Assembly (NCBI GenBank): GCA_963920575.1
Contig: OY986973.1
Span: 16,602,062 to 16,666,061 of the forward strand
Source of the DNA: Narthecium ossifragum
Taxonomy: Eukaryota; Streptophyta; Magnoliopsida; Dioscoreales; Nartheciaceae
Direction: 5' to 3'
DNA: 64,000 nt
Shown here: piece by piece, positions 47,471 to 58,512 of the stretch
Layout of the letters: every line of letters begins with the position of its first letter
Numbering within the stretch: the stretch's first letter is position 1
The notes under the pieces: model-generated
The model's database searches: none
What the model was told of the DNA's origin: nothing
Seen by the model: only the letters and a program-made list of their open reading frames with translations
Translations under genes and position numbers: made by a program

Positions 47471-48530
47471 ACGTTATGTGGTTAAGCTTTTGGGGTTAAG
47501 ATGGGTTAAACCCGAAAATGGGGTTAAGCTTCTCTCTCTCATTTACACCCATCAAATATATTCTAATATTATTTTGATGATATCAATATATAAAGAATGA
47601 TAAACTAATATATTTTTTACATGATGTGGACCAATCATGGTATAACACGTGGCATGTGGGACCCACCTATATTAATATTTTATTATAATAATATGTTATT
47701 GATATTATTTAATACACTATGCATAGGAAAAAAAATTTACGCCCTCAGACTTTTTTATGCGCTTCTAAAAATACATGCAAATATTTTTATGATGGTATAA
47801 AAATATTTACGTACGTAGTAACATTTTTTGTACGTGTTTATTTTTTTACGTGTAAATATTTTTATGAGCTCATAAACATTTTTATTTGCGTTTTTATGAG
47901 CGTATAAAAACTTTTGCGTACGCATAATATTTTTTTTTATATATGTACTGTATTAAATAATATTATTCATATGTTATTATAATAAAATATTAATATAAGT
48001 GAGTCCACATGCCACATGTCATATCATGATTGATCTACATCATACAAAAAATATTTTATTTTATATTATTTTAATAATAAATATTAAAATATTATTACTA
48101 TATTAATATAAGTGGGTCTGCATGGGGACGCATTGATGTGTACAAACATTATTTTAAATTATTTTAATAATAAATATTAAGATATTATTATTATATTAAT
48201 ATAAGTGGGTCCGCATGGGAATGCATTGATGCAATATTATAAATTTTATAATATTATATATTTTATACACTTTACGTACAGACATTTTAATTAACTTAAT
48301 AATTAATTTTAATATTATAATCTTAACCCACTAGGTTACCCGTTATTATAATATTATATATTTTATACACTTTATAATTTTTACCTATATCCCAAGCTTA
48401 ACACACTAACTTATCCATATTTCTAAACTAAACGTCAAAAGTGAGTTAAGTTTATCACCATTTCTTATGTCTATTTTTTTACCACTGAACCCCTTAACCC
48501 TATGCCTCTCAACCCAAACCAAACGGGGCT
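47419..48530. mobile_element. AT-rich MITE-like element, 1.1 kb
   Basis: The left end reads agccctcgtttggcaacgg and the complement of the right end agccccgtttggtttgggt, giving short imperfect inverted ends like those of the element at 27679-28018. The core is very AT-rich, with repeated ttattataataatatta, gtgggtccgcatgg and cgtacgta/tttttatgag phrases and many small palindromes. It has no coding content. A target duplication could not be identified. Confidence 0.6.
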
Positions 48531-48704
48531 GAAAGTTATTTATGCAGTGGCAAGACCTTCGGAATGAAAAGGAATTATTGTCAATCTTTCTCTGTGCACA
48601 ATGTTCTTTTATTCAACCGAAGATTGCAAGTTTCAACTGGGTGTTAGAATAAACCCAATAAATCGATTGATAAGTACAAGATGTACAATTAGCTATCACA
48701 AGGC

Positions 48705-51424
48705 TTACAGAAGACTTAGAGAAACAAGAGAAAAAAAAAGAGACAGGACCCTCACCATGCTTGCAACCTCTGGAGGGCCTAGAAATTTTTTAGCAATGCT
48801 AGGGGGTAAAGAGACCAGCTTCTTAGCTTTTCCTACATATGCTTTCTTGGTGAAGTTATCATAGTCATTTGCTTCAATAGCATCTAAAATCTGACTATAT
48901 AGTAACAATGACGCCATAACCTGCAAGCAACAGCGCATCATTAGGACAATGAGCATGAACTTTTGGCATTGTAAGGATCACAAAGAACTGCTCTACTAGA
49001 TTTTGGAAAACAGACCAGGTGTTCACAAGGCATATGAATCAAATTCTCAATTAGTAAATGCATCTGTTGGTCCCATACCAGCCATCTGCTAGCCGAATTG
49101 AGCTCTGCGATGCCCTTCTCAGCCTCGACGAAGAACATCCTTGCGCGTTTAATCTGGTCCTTCATGAAATGCCTCCACTTATCGGTCACTTTTCCCTTAA
49201 AGATGTTGTTCTCTGACAGGCCTGCCATCGCCAGTTCATCTTGTGGGAGGTATATTCTTCCCCTCCTGGCACTATTCTTAATGGAAACCAAGACTACTAA
49301 GTCACTCTGATTGCAATTGCATGATTTAAAGAAGCATTAATCTAGCTCAAGAATTGTTCACATCAGATATCTTTGACTTAATCATGGATTATACGCAATG
49401 AATGGATTTCGATTGTCTTGATTTTGACTGAATCATAGAGTATTTTCAATGAATGGATTTCGATTGTTCTTAATTTTTGAGTGAACCATGGATCATTTTC
49501 ACTGAATGGACTATGATTGTCTTGATTTTGACCGAACCATGGATTACTTTCAAAGAATGGACTTTGATTGTCTCAAGGGTGATTGATTATATCTCTAATG
49601 ATTTCATCTTCTGTGAAAAGAAAGACTGATGAAACACATCGAAGTAAAAAATTTCTCCGCTAAAGGAACTGTTTAGATATGTCCATGATACGTGATTTTA
49701 ACTTAATAGAAATGCAGAACATACAGAAAGATGAACATGAGCTGGGTTTTAGCACCTGAACAGCATAAATAAACACACTGTAAATTATAACACTCTTTTC
49801 TAAAGAGACCTGGTAAGCATTTTTAGTCACTGTAAAATAGTATGCACTAGAACAAAGATAAGAACAGGTTCTGGATACTCATCATGTAGGAGCTTATGTA
49901 ACTCACTCCTCTCCAACATCCCTGAGTATGTTGGTAAGCTGATTGGCTATCCCAAGGGCTACTGCAGAGTTGTAGACACTCTCTATTGGCACCTTTGAAT
50001 CCGGAGAAATCCCCATTACTGGAACACTCATCAGAGCAACTGTCCCGGCCACATAGTAGCAATATAGATATAGCTCGTCGAAGTTTGCGTATCTTGATTT
50101 CTTGAGGTCGAATCTCATTCCTTCGATCATGTTCTTGAAGGGCTGTGCAGAAATATCAAGATTTCAACCAAATTAAAAAGATGTTTCATCTGCTGTAGTT
50201 TTCGCTACAGAATCATGATTTTTATTTTTTTGCGGAAAGAAGCATGCAAGAATAGATGCAGATGCATTTCCTCCATCTTTTTTCATGTCTGAGAAGGTGA
50301 GTATGAGTTCTGTGAAATCACCTGAACATCTAAAGGAAAATTTGAGATCGTGTCTAATAGAGCAGCATCATAAAGATCGAATGCACGGCCTTCGAATAGA
50401 TCGTTCAGCCTTTTCTCCCATCTATCAAGAGCAGTGGGAGTTATGTGGGAGGCATTAGGCCCATCAACTAGTTCATCGGTTCGTCTGCACCATACTAAAA
50501 ATATGGAAGCACATAAGAGGATATTATAGCAAGGCAACCATCGATTTTCATTGTTTCAGTTTAGCTTCTCAAAGAACATACCGTAGATCGCCCAGACAGC
50601 TCTTCGCCTCTGAGAAGTCATAAGCAACGTTCCTGAAATTCCCAAAAAATACAGTTTCTGAATCGTCTCCAAACAATTATTTTCCAGTCAAACAAGGATA
50701 TATACAAAGCTTTAAAGACAAAAAAAAAAAATTCAATCTTGTAATTTAAACAAGGCAGTATAAGATCTCAGTGATAAATGAAAGTGACTTGCTAAAGTTC
50801 ATGTCCATGAACGATGAATGGTGAGCCTTAAGCAATGGTGAAGCTCAACAAAATTGACGGCGAAGTGTTACCAACTCGTGCATCTTTATACGGTGTTCTC
50901 AAAGAATCAAACAAGAGCCATATCTACAAACAAGATGTCTAGTGAGACATAGTAACATAAACCTTCAAACCATTTTGATCCACTGCTCAACCCATTAAGA
51001 ACTCAACTTGATTATAGCACCAATCCAAAAAAAAGGGAAACAAGAAAAACCCACAAACCAATAGAAACAATGAATTACCCAAGTGAAAGGTCTTGGCGTA
51101 CTCCTTGCAGACCTTTCCGCATCGCTCATAGGCCTCCTCAAGCAGACTCCAACCCCCCGACGGAGCCAAAACCCCCGGCGGCGGCGCCGCCCTCTTCGCC
51201 CTCTGCTTTCCGGCCAGCGCCGTCTGCTTGACTATCACATCATACACCAGATCCTCCGAGAAGCTCGCCGGGCTCGCCAACAAGCTCGGGAAAGCAGCCA
51301 ACCCATTTGAGGAAACGCCCACACGACTCCAACTCCTCCTCCCCACAAACATGGAGAGCGCACAGCGCTCCAAGCTACTCTCTTTAGGTGATGCCGATAC
51401 CACCCGGAGAAGAGAAGCAGCCAT
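48705..51424 (-). CDS. PSY: Phytoene synthase, six exons
   Basis: Exons 51424-51079, 50632-50582, 50494-50322, 50142-49907, 49271-49079 and 48920-48705 join in phase to 1215 nt, 404 residues, the usual PSY length. The enzyme condenses two geranylgeranyl diphosphates to phytoene, the first committed carotenoid step, in plastids. The N terminus (about 70 residues, Ser/Arg/Ala-rich) looks like a transit peptide. Landmarks are [16 protein letters not shown], the first aspartate motif D139-ELV-D143 within [35 protein letters not shown], and the second motif D265-VGE-D269 after [10 protein letters not shown], followed by [12 protein letters not shown]. The start is the first ATG preceding the transit peptide. 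The KGKVTDKW and EAEKG phrasing recalls the grass PSY3 type, from memory. The C terminus after KKLVSLPP differs from the common PSY1/PSY2 ending. Confidence 0.94.
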
Positions 51425-51457
51425 TTTTGTCGACCTTGAGGGGACCCGGATCCAAAT

Positions 51458-51470
51458 TATATAGAGAGCC
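51458..51470 (-). promoter_or_regulatory. Candidate TATA box of the PSY gene
   Basis: The minus strand reads CTATATAATTTGG about 35-45 bases before the PSY start codon. If used, the 5' UTR would be very short. Longer transcripts from upstream sites cannot be excluded. Confidence 0.4.
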
Positions 51471-51898
51471 AATAGCCTACAATATAAGTTTGCGACGGCC
51501 AATCGCCACCGTAGTGGCGGAGGCGCCACCGTCTTAAAATAAACGGATTTTGACCGTTGGTGTTTTATGTTGGAGCCACGGAACACTTTCGCAGTTTGGG
51601 ATCACTCCTTAAAATATCCATGTATTATTATTCATGCAAAAAAAGATAATTCTCAAAAAATAGGCGCAAATTTCATTGTGGTCTCCAATTTTTTCTATTT
51701 TCAAGGTTAAAAAGTACTTTATATTCTAAAAAATAGACTCAATTTCATTTCCAAATTTTATGACTTATTTGCATGTTAGTGGTAGGCCTTTGTTGCAATT
51801 TGTAACAAGGTGTCACTAATGATATTTGTTGCAAATAAATAATGGTTTTATAAATCTGGATCAAACTACTCTCAACCATGTTGCTGGCTCAAAAAAAA

Positions 51899-52001
51899 AA
51901 GAGGACTTTCGTGTAATATGAGGTTTTGGAAGGTTTTTTCTTTTTGACGAGAAAAACTTTCCAAAACCTCTTTTTACACGAAAGTCCACCTCTTCTCTTT
52001 T
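51899..52001. repeat. Near-perfect hairpin adjoining the left TIR
   Basis: The block gaggactttcgtgta, then gaggttttggaag, is followed after a roughly 25-base loop by its complement ctttccaaaacctc and tacacgaaagtccacctc. The stem is about 40 bp with few mismatches. The inner part of the left TIR is thus present in both orientations here. Confidence 0.85.
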
Positions 52002-52879
52002 TTTTTAAACCATCAAACACCACTGCTACTCTATCCCTTCTTCTCCCCCAAAAAGTACCACCTCTCCTTCTCCCCTAAGGACTGCCACCATCACATCCCG
52101 TTTATCTCTTCTCCTTCTCCCCCCGACTTCGTGTGCTTCACAATCTGCACCTTCTCCTCGCTCTAGTGGATCGACGCGGCGGTGGAGGTTGCGACGAGCG
52201 TGAGGAGGGCGAGAGGCATTTGATATTATCTAAGGTAATCTATAGATAAATTACCTTAGATAATTTATCATTGCAGAGAGCTCCAGACTTGATACCTTGG
52301 CCTAAACTTGTAGCATTTTACATAAATCCATGTCGAGCCGGCTTTCTAGCCGGAGAGACCTCGTTGCACATGGAGGAAGGTGATCGAGAATCAAACAAGA
52401 GAAAGAACCGCAATGCCATGGGTAAACATCCGAAACGAAAACAAGACGACCATGTAAATCAAGCTATTAACTATTTAGCAGCTTTTTTGCGTTGATTTTT
52501 TTCTTCTATTCTCTCGATGCACAAGTTAATCAACATTGTGTGAAAAAGTTGTGAAGCGACCATGATTGAAATTGTGGGAATCAAAATTATGCGTTCAATT
52601 TATGAGTACCGTGAAGCGATCATGATTGTAATCAAACTGCTTCAAAAATTGATATAGAAGAAAAATCAAGTGCATTTTGGTTGTTATGTGATTAAGTATA
52701 CTACACAATCCGAAATAAGTTTGATCCACACATATTTGCATTAGTGGTTCTTGTTTATAGCAATTTCTTTTGAAACTTATTTTTTGACCAAAATGCATGT
52801 GATAACACTATCAAATTTTACAACTTTGGCAAAAACCTTAAATTCAATGCCCATTTTTCTTAGAAAATTTATTCCGCAA

Positions 52880-53030
52880 ACAACTTGTTGCTTAATTACT
52901 TAGCTTGTTGCATAGGTTACTCAACTAGCTGCATAGATTACTCAACTAACTGCATAAGTTACTCAACTAGTTGTATAAATTACTTGACTAGTTGCTTAGG
53001 TTTCTCAACTAGTTGTGTAAGTTATATTAT
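52880..53030. repeat. 24-bp tandem units with CAACTAGTTG core (left)
   Basis: Six or so units of the form gttactcaactagttgcata follow one another. The core CAACTAGTTG is a perfect 10-bp palindrome. Similar units at 55960-56060 have CAACTTGTTG. Confidence 0.8.
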
Positions 53031-53159
53031 TTATATGTGAGTTCTTTTTCTTTTTGCGTAAGTTACTACCTTTGTTGCGTATTTTTTTAAATGATGGTTT
53101 GTTCGCTGTTTTGTTTCCTTTTTTGACATATAAGGTTATCTAATTCTCAAGACAATCCT

Positions 53160-53477
53160 TCTAATCATGGAATAGGAAGTAGGGCCAAAGCTTCTACTGT
53201 TGCTGATGAGAGCATATCCCTACAAACAAAGAAAAGTAGGAAGAGAAAGAAAATGGCTATTAAGGATGGTGGACCTTCCAATAAGAAACAAAAAACAACT
53301 AGAACCGCAAAGGTAGATAGCCGATGTTATACCAAAAAATTAACGGACATCAAGCACAAAACGTTTCAAGCCCATCACACTGAGCTGATCAGGAAGACAC
53401 CTTTCTTCCAACTCATTGGATTGCCAAGTAACATACCTCAAGATGTTGCAATTATTGAATTTGATGATGATGCATAA
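53160..53477 (+). pseudogene. Partial ORF of a KI/Ulp1-type MULE passenger protein
   Basis: The open stretch contains a basic run (KKSRKRKKM) followed by RCYTKKLTDIKHKTF and ELIRKTPFFQLIGLPSNIP and ends TAA at 53477. A continuation may be the exon starting after gatttag at about 53563 (DAIEVLKF), interrupted by the retrotransposon and resuming after 55547 with LLKRWQQDKKEFLIGG. This resembles the N-terminal part of long MULE-encoded proteins that carry a Ulp1-like protease or mobile domain. No protease core is seen. Recognition is by general phrasing only. Confidence 0.45.
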
Positions 53478-53595
53478 TGTTATATTTTTAGCCCTTAATA
53501 CTTAGTCTCATGTGCTTATTTGGTAACTAAATACACTCATTATTCTTATATTTTGATTTAGGATGCAATTGAAGTCCTTAAGTTCGAAAAAAAAC

Positions 53596-55546
53596 TGAAA
53601 AGAGTATATATATCAACTTTAAAGAATAAACTGTATCTGCTCATGAAGAACCAGATGATGTGCCATATATGGTTGGAAAGCTCTTGAAGTCTAGTTTCTA
53701 GAGAATTTTACGGTTTGTGATTTCGAGTTTCCGAGAGGAAGTTACGGCAATTTTAGTACCGATGGCGCAGTCTGGATGGCAGAACAGTAAATACTTTGGA
53801 AAGTCCGATCGATCCGACACCTAGAGTAGGATCGATTCGTCTATGCAAAAATCTGACAGAACGCATACTTTTCAGCTGTACACAGTCCGATCGATCCCTC
53901 TATCCATCCTACTAAGTCCGATCGATCCGACACCTATAGTACGATCGATCGGACTCGGGCGTAATCAGAAATTGAAGATTTTGATGAGTCGGATCGATCC
54001 GACACCCATAGTGGGATCGATCCTACTTTTTCAGTGAAGAAAATCAATGGTTTTGATCTAATCCGAGGATGGATACACTTAAGGCTATAAATAGGACTCT
54101 TTCTAAGGTTTGAGGGGGGATTTTCGGGAGACTTTTGGCTGCTAATTTCTACTCTTTTTTATTTTTTCTAGATTTTTTCTTGCTTTATGAAATCTTTTGG
54201 AGGATTGTTCTCGATGGCCCTGCGTGGCTAAATCTTGATCCTTGGTCGAGGAAACTGAAAGCTCGGAATCAATGAAACTGTGAGATCTAATCTATTTTTA
54301 TTGTTCAGTTTATATTTGAGTATTGGATGTTCTTCTGTGATTAAATATTCATGATTGTCTTGTTTAATTGCTAGGAGGTCTACTAGTTTATTATTCATGG
54401 AGATCTACTGCTAAGTTGGATATCAAATCCGTAATTGTTTGATCCCTCTAATCTGTGAAGCAACTGAGATCTATTGATTTACTGCGTTTCAGAGATTATT
54501 AGATCTTAGGAAGAATATTTGACTAGATTAAATGCAACGGCTTGTGTTTGTGTTGTTTAGCTTCATCGATCTCCCGATTCTTAATGCTACTACTAGATTA
54601 AATCTACAGCGCTTGTCTTAGGTTGTTTAGTAGTTAGGGTTGATTAGATCGCTTGTTTCCAATTAACTATGATTGAGGAGAGATTCGAATTTAATTCGAA
54701 TGGTGAATATTCATGGTATGAATTGATTGATACTTGCATCGATGATCAGTTGTTGGATTTCGATGGTGGATGTTGACTCAAACTAAGGTTTGTTTTCTTC
54801 ATTCAATTTAATTTTTCAATTTAGGTTATTTCTTTATTGTTTTCATCACGTTTAAAACCCCCCATCTTTGTTCACTAAGCACAAAACCAGGCTAAACACT
54901 CTTCGTGGGATCGAGTCGTACTCGCACTACTACATTTACCTTAAGGAGTATTGGTTTTATTTTTAAGTGCCTGCGACAACACATCAAATTTTGGCGCCGT
55001 TGCCGAGGAGTGATTTTAGTTGATTTTTGTGCTTATTGTGATCTTTATTTTCATAAAAAAAAGAAAAGAGTTTACACAAATTTTCTTGATTTGTTTTCTC
55101 GGTTTACCGGAATCTTCTTGATTGTTTATGAGTATAGCTCGATCTTTTAATCAAGGTGATTTGCAGTACGATCCAGAGATAGAAAGAACTTTAGACAGGT
55201 TAAGGAGGGAAGCTCGGAGAAACATTGAGGAGAGATTCGAATTTAATTCGAACGGTGAATATTCATGATATGAATTGATTGATACTTGCATCGATGATCA
55301 GTTGTTGGATTCCGATGGTTGATGTTGACTCAGACCAAGGTTTCTTCTCTTCATTCAATTTAATTCTTCAATTTAGGTTATTTCTTTACTGTTTTCATCA
55401 CGTTTAAAACCCCCCATCTTTGTTCACTAAGCACAAAACAAGGCTAAACACTGTTCGTGGGATCGACTCGTACTCGCTCTACTACATTTACCTTAAGGAG
55501 TATTGGTTTTATTTTTGAGTGCCTGTGACAGCACATCAAATGCTTG
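53596..55546 (+). mobile_element. Internally deleted Ty3/gypsy element (Athila/Tat-like)
   Basis: A 5' LTR of about 1.39 kb (starts near tgaaaagagtatata, ends acaacacatca near 54984) is followed by the primer-site-like TTGGCGCCGTTGCCGAGG. Then come only about 230 bp of internal sequence including QYDPEIERTLDRLRREARR-like gag-start coding. The last 320 bp of an LTR then follow (55226-55546), about 94 percent like 54673-54984 by eye. Most of the internal region and most of the 3' LTR are deleted. It interrupts the MULE-like passenger ORF. Confidence 0.78.
53800..54035. repeat. GATCGATC palindrome array in the Athila/Tat-like LTR
   Basis: Copies of gtccgatcgatccgacacct and its partner aggatcgat alternate at about 53803-53838, 53886-53965 and 53990-54030. 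In each repeat one palindrome is followed by a short linker (acacctatagt-like) and a second palindrome. The flanking arms (ccgatcgatcgg, ggatcgatcc) differ from those of the gypsy LTR at 7.1-7.4 kb. Confidence 0.8.
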
Positions 55547-55959
55547 TTGAAAAGGTGGCAGCAAGATAAGAAAGAATTTTTGATTGGGGGACGCAGCATA
55601 GCCCCGATGGCTGCAGACACAACATTAATTTTAGACTTGAATAATTATGATGGGGATGTGAAGATAGACCTTAAGAAGACCACACATCACTAATTATTGT
55701 AGCGGTGTTTGTTGTATGTAATTAACTGATCATTTTGTTATACCTATGAACTAATGCTAATTGAAAGTATCGAGTCAATTTTGGATAATTTTGTTCTGGG
55801 TGTAATGGATGTTGTACTTATCAATCAAGAGTACATGTTACTTCTCATGGGTTTAATAGATGTTGTATTTATTAATTAAAAGTACATATTATTTATTGCA
55901 CATGTCATATGGGTCGTGTTTCATAGAGTTGACCTACAGATTTATGAGCATATAATTTT

Positions 55960-56060
55960 TTGCATGAACTACTCAACTTGTTGCGTGAACTACTCAACTT
56001 GTTGCTTGAATTACTCAACGTGTTGAACGAACTACTCAACTTCTTGCACAACTTGACTAA
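55960..56060. repeat. 24-bp units with CAACTTGTTG core (right)
   Basis: Four units of the form gcatgaactactcaacttgtt lie just inside the right TIR, mirroring the array at 52880-53030. Confidence 0.78.
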
Positions 56061-56399
56061 GTTCCTATAGTTGAGCAAAAAGTTATGCGGTGTGCATTAA
56101 ATGCAACAACAACTTTTTGGCATGTAAAGTTTTGTAATGGTTTTTGGCAGAAAAAACCTTCCAAAACCTCATATTACACGAAAGTCGTTCTCTTTTATTT
56201 TCTTTTTTGAGTCAGCAACATGGTTGAGGGTAGTTTGGTCCGGATTTATAAAACCATCATTTATTTGCAACAAATATCGTTAGTGGCACCTTGTTGCAAA
56301 ATGCAACAAGAACAAGAACTACCACTAATATGCAAAGAACTCAAATTCTATCACTTAAGATGCTTGATTTATAAAATCATTCAATGTGAGACTGTTACT

Positions 56400-57130
56400 A
56401 GCACTTAGCTCGTAAGCCTTCCAAACTCACATGCCGTGTCGAAGAGGCCGGAGCACCGGCAAGGGGTTTTCCTTGGACTTGAGTTTCTACTTACCGATGG
56501 TGGCGGAGAGGAACAAGAGTCCCGGCACGTAACCCAAGTTCTCTAAGAAGGGGAGCCATGGGAGATGGCTCGAGATGGTGCGTGGAACTAGAAGGTTGGC
56601 GTGGCAGAAGTAGAGTCGTTGCCAGGAGCAACGACAGGCGAGCGGGCATGCATCGTGGCGAGTGCGGCGGGCGTGCAAGCACATCGGGAGCGCGGCGGCG
56701 CACCAAATGGGCGAGAGGGGGTGAGAGAAGGAGAGAAGGAGAGAGGGAGTGATGATGAAGAAATAAGGTAGGAATACATGGGGTTTTATAGGGGAAGGCT
56801 AGGTGGAGTTTTAGTGGAGATAGGGAAGTGGATCTTGGAGTTGGAGTGGGGATAGGACGGAAGGAATTAGGGAATTAGTGGAGTCCTAGGGGAACTAGGA
56901 CTATGGGTTTCCTAATAGGAATATTAGAAAGGAATTTCAACAAGGAATCATTGGTCAATTCAAAGTAGAGTTGTGGTAAGAGGAATTCTAGTGGACATCC
57001 AACTAGAGTGTTCTAATTAGAGGGAGTCTTAGGGTAACTAGGACTTAAGGTTATAAGAAATAGGCGCGGATAAGGAGGGTAGGGGATAGGAAATAAAGAA
57101 GGAAGGAAGGAAGTGGTGGGCGTCAAAAAT
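56400..57130 (-). other. Internal 5' part of a gypsy element next to the 57-58 kb LTR
   Basis: On the minus strand, TTGACGCCCACCACTT at about 57111-57128 resembles the TTGGCGCCCACC primer site of Tat/Ogre-type elements and directly follows the LTR end at 57131. The rest, 56.4-57.1 kb, is G-rich leader-like sequence with no gag recognised. The element is truncated to the left by the MULE-like element. Confidence 0.5.
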
Positions 57131-58512
57131 TGATTGCTCGCAAACGTCGTCGCTAAAACGTTGCAAACTCAATCAAATATTAAATTTATAATCCTTATTC
57201 AATCACTACACTACTAGGTAGAATAGAGGTGAAGTCAGGAGTCGATCCACAGGGAAAACGTTGGAAACTGAAATCAATTCTCGAAACCCTAAAACTAAGG
57301 AAAAGAATCAAAGATAGAATAGAGTTATCTAAACTAATAAGGAAAAGAAATAAAAGGTTGATCAATTTGAATCAATGGAGTAGTTACTTAGGAATAACTC
57401 AATCCACCCTAGTTTCGTTATTAGTCTTCTCTAGTTATCATCTTGTTCCCTTCTCTCAACATTATGGATCACATGGGTACAAGCTCACATGAATCCCTAA
57501 AAGAAAGTTAATGTTCCCAACGGCATAACATATCTTTGCTTGGCATAGATTGTCTTAGGTCCTACGATTACTTTAAATTATACTACTCCTAATAACCGTG
57601 GCACAACCTATTTTCGCATAGATTAACTTATCTCAAAAGCAAACCAATAACTACATGAAAACCATCTCATAAATCTCTACAATCAATCACATAAATCATG
57701 TAGGACTGAAAGTACGTCAAGGGAACTATGTTCCTTCAACTCTATTAATAATAAAACCGTATTTATGAGATCATGCATGGAAAAGTTCACAAGAATCAAC
57801 CTAAAGAAAAACCAAAACTACACTAAGGTTTCATGAATAATCCTAAGTACAAGAATTAGCAACTCATCTTTTGGATGAAAGCCATCGGGTTGGACTAGGA
57901 AGCTGTCACCATCCACATCCTCACCGTCTTCTTCTTCCTCCTCCAAAGATTGTCAAAAAGATGAGAAATTCGGCTGGAATAACCCCTTTATATAATAGAA
58001 ACCCTTAATCACGATATTAGGAGTTATAGTTGAACTTAAACTCTAACTTCCCTAAATTCTGTGTTGATGGCGTCATTGGAGCGATCCATCGGACTCAAAT
58101 CCGATCCATCGCTATAGTCGGTCTGTTTGGGTCATTAACTGCCACGTCATTAATTCATTTAAGGTTTTATCAAATTTCAGCCTTCATAGATCCAACTTTG
58201 CTTCAAAACTAGCGCCAATATATAGAGAATCACATAAAGTCTTCAACATGAAAGTTGTAGATCTTAAAGTCTTCGTGCATCTCCCAGAATGTCAGAATAT
58301 TTGGAGTTTTGTAGAATTTTGGGTGATTTATTTCCAAACAGTCGACGAAACAGTCTTTTTACAGAATTTAGTTATTTTTGACCGAATTTCTTGTATTTCT
58401 TCTCAAATTCTACTTAAACCTGAAATCAAACAATGGAATATCAAATATACCTACTCTAGGCCTAACAAAGGTAATTTAAGGGGTTTAATTAGGAATAATT
58501 AGTGACTTATCA
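57131..58512 (-). repeat. LTR of a Tat/Ogre-like gypsy element, 1382 bp
   Basis: The ends are TGATTG on the plus strand and CTTATCA at the right, so it has TG...CA on either strand. On the minus strand a TATA-like TATATAAAGGGG lies near 57988. Stock LTR phrases such as gtcaggagtcgatccacagg near 57234 and aacatgaaagttgtagatct near 58246 are present. No second copy is found in the window. Confidence 0.72.

Larger units (their letters stand above)
51740..56365. mobile_element. Long-TIR MULE-like element with nested retrotransposon
   Basis: The region 51745-51945 (tttgcatgttagtggtag to gaggttttggaaggtttttt) recurs inverted at about 56140-56360 with roughly 85-90 percent identity by eye. This gives terminal inverted repeats of about 200 bp. 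The outer limits and target duplication could not be set exactly. The interior holds a basic ORF like those of Ulp1/PMD-bearing MULEs, arrays of CAACTAGTTG-type units near both ends, and an LTR retrotransposon insertion. No transposase is recognised, so it would be non-autonomous. Confidence 0.7.

Noticed and set aside
52271..52495. 74-codon plus-strand frame
   Set aside because: Lies within the MULE-like element, with no domain and no clear splice link to the ORF at 53.2 kb. It could be part of a passenger gene but cannot be supported.
52880..53030. Regularly spaced short repeats suggestive of a CRISPR array
   Set aside because: Units are contiguous and degenerate without unique spacers, and the DNA is clearly plant nuclear.
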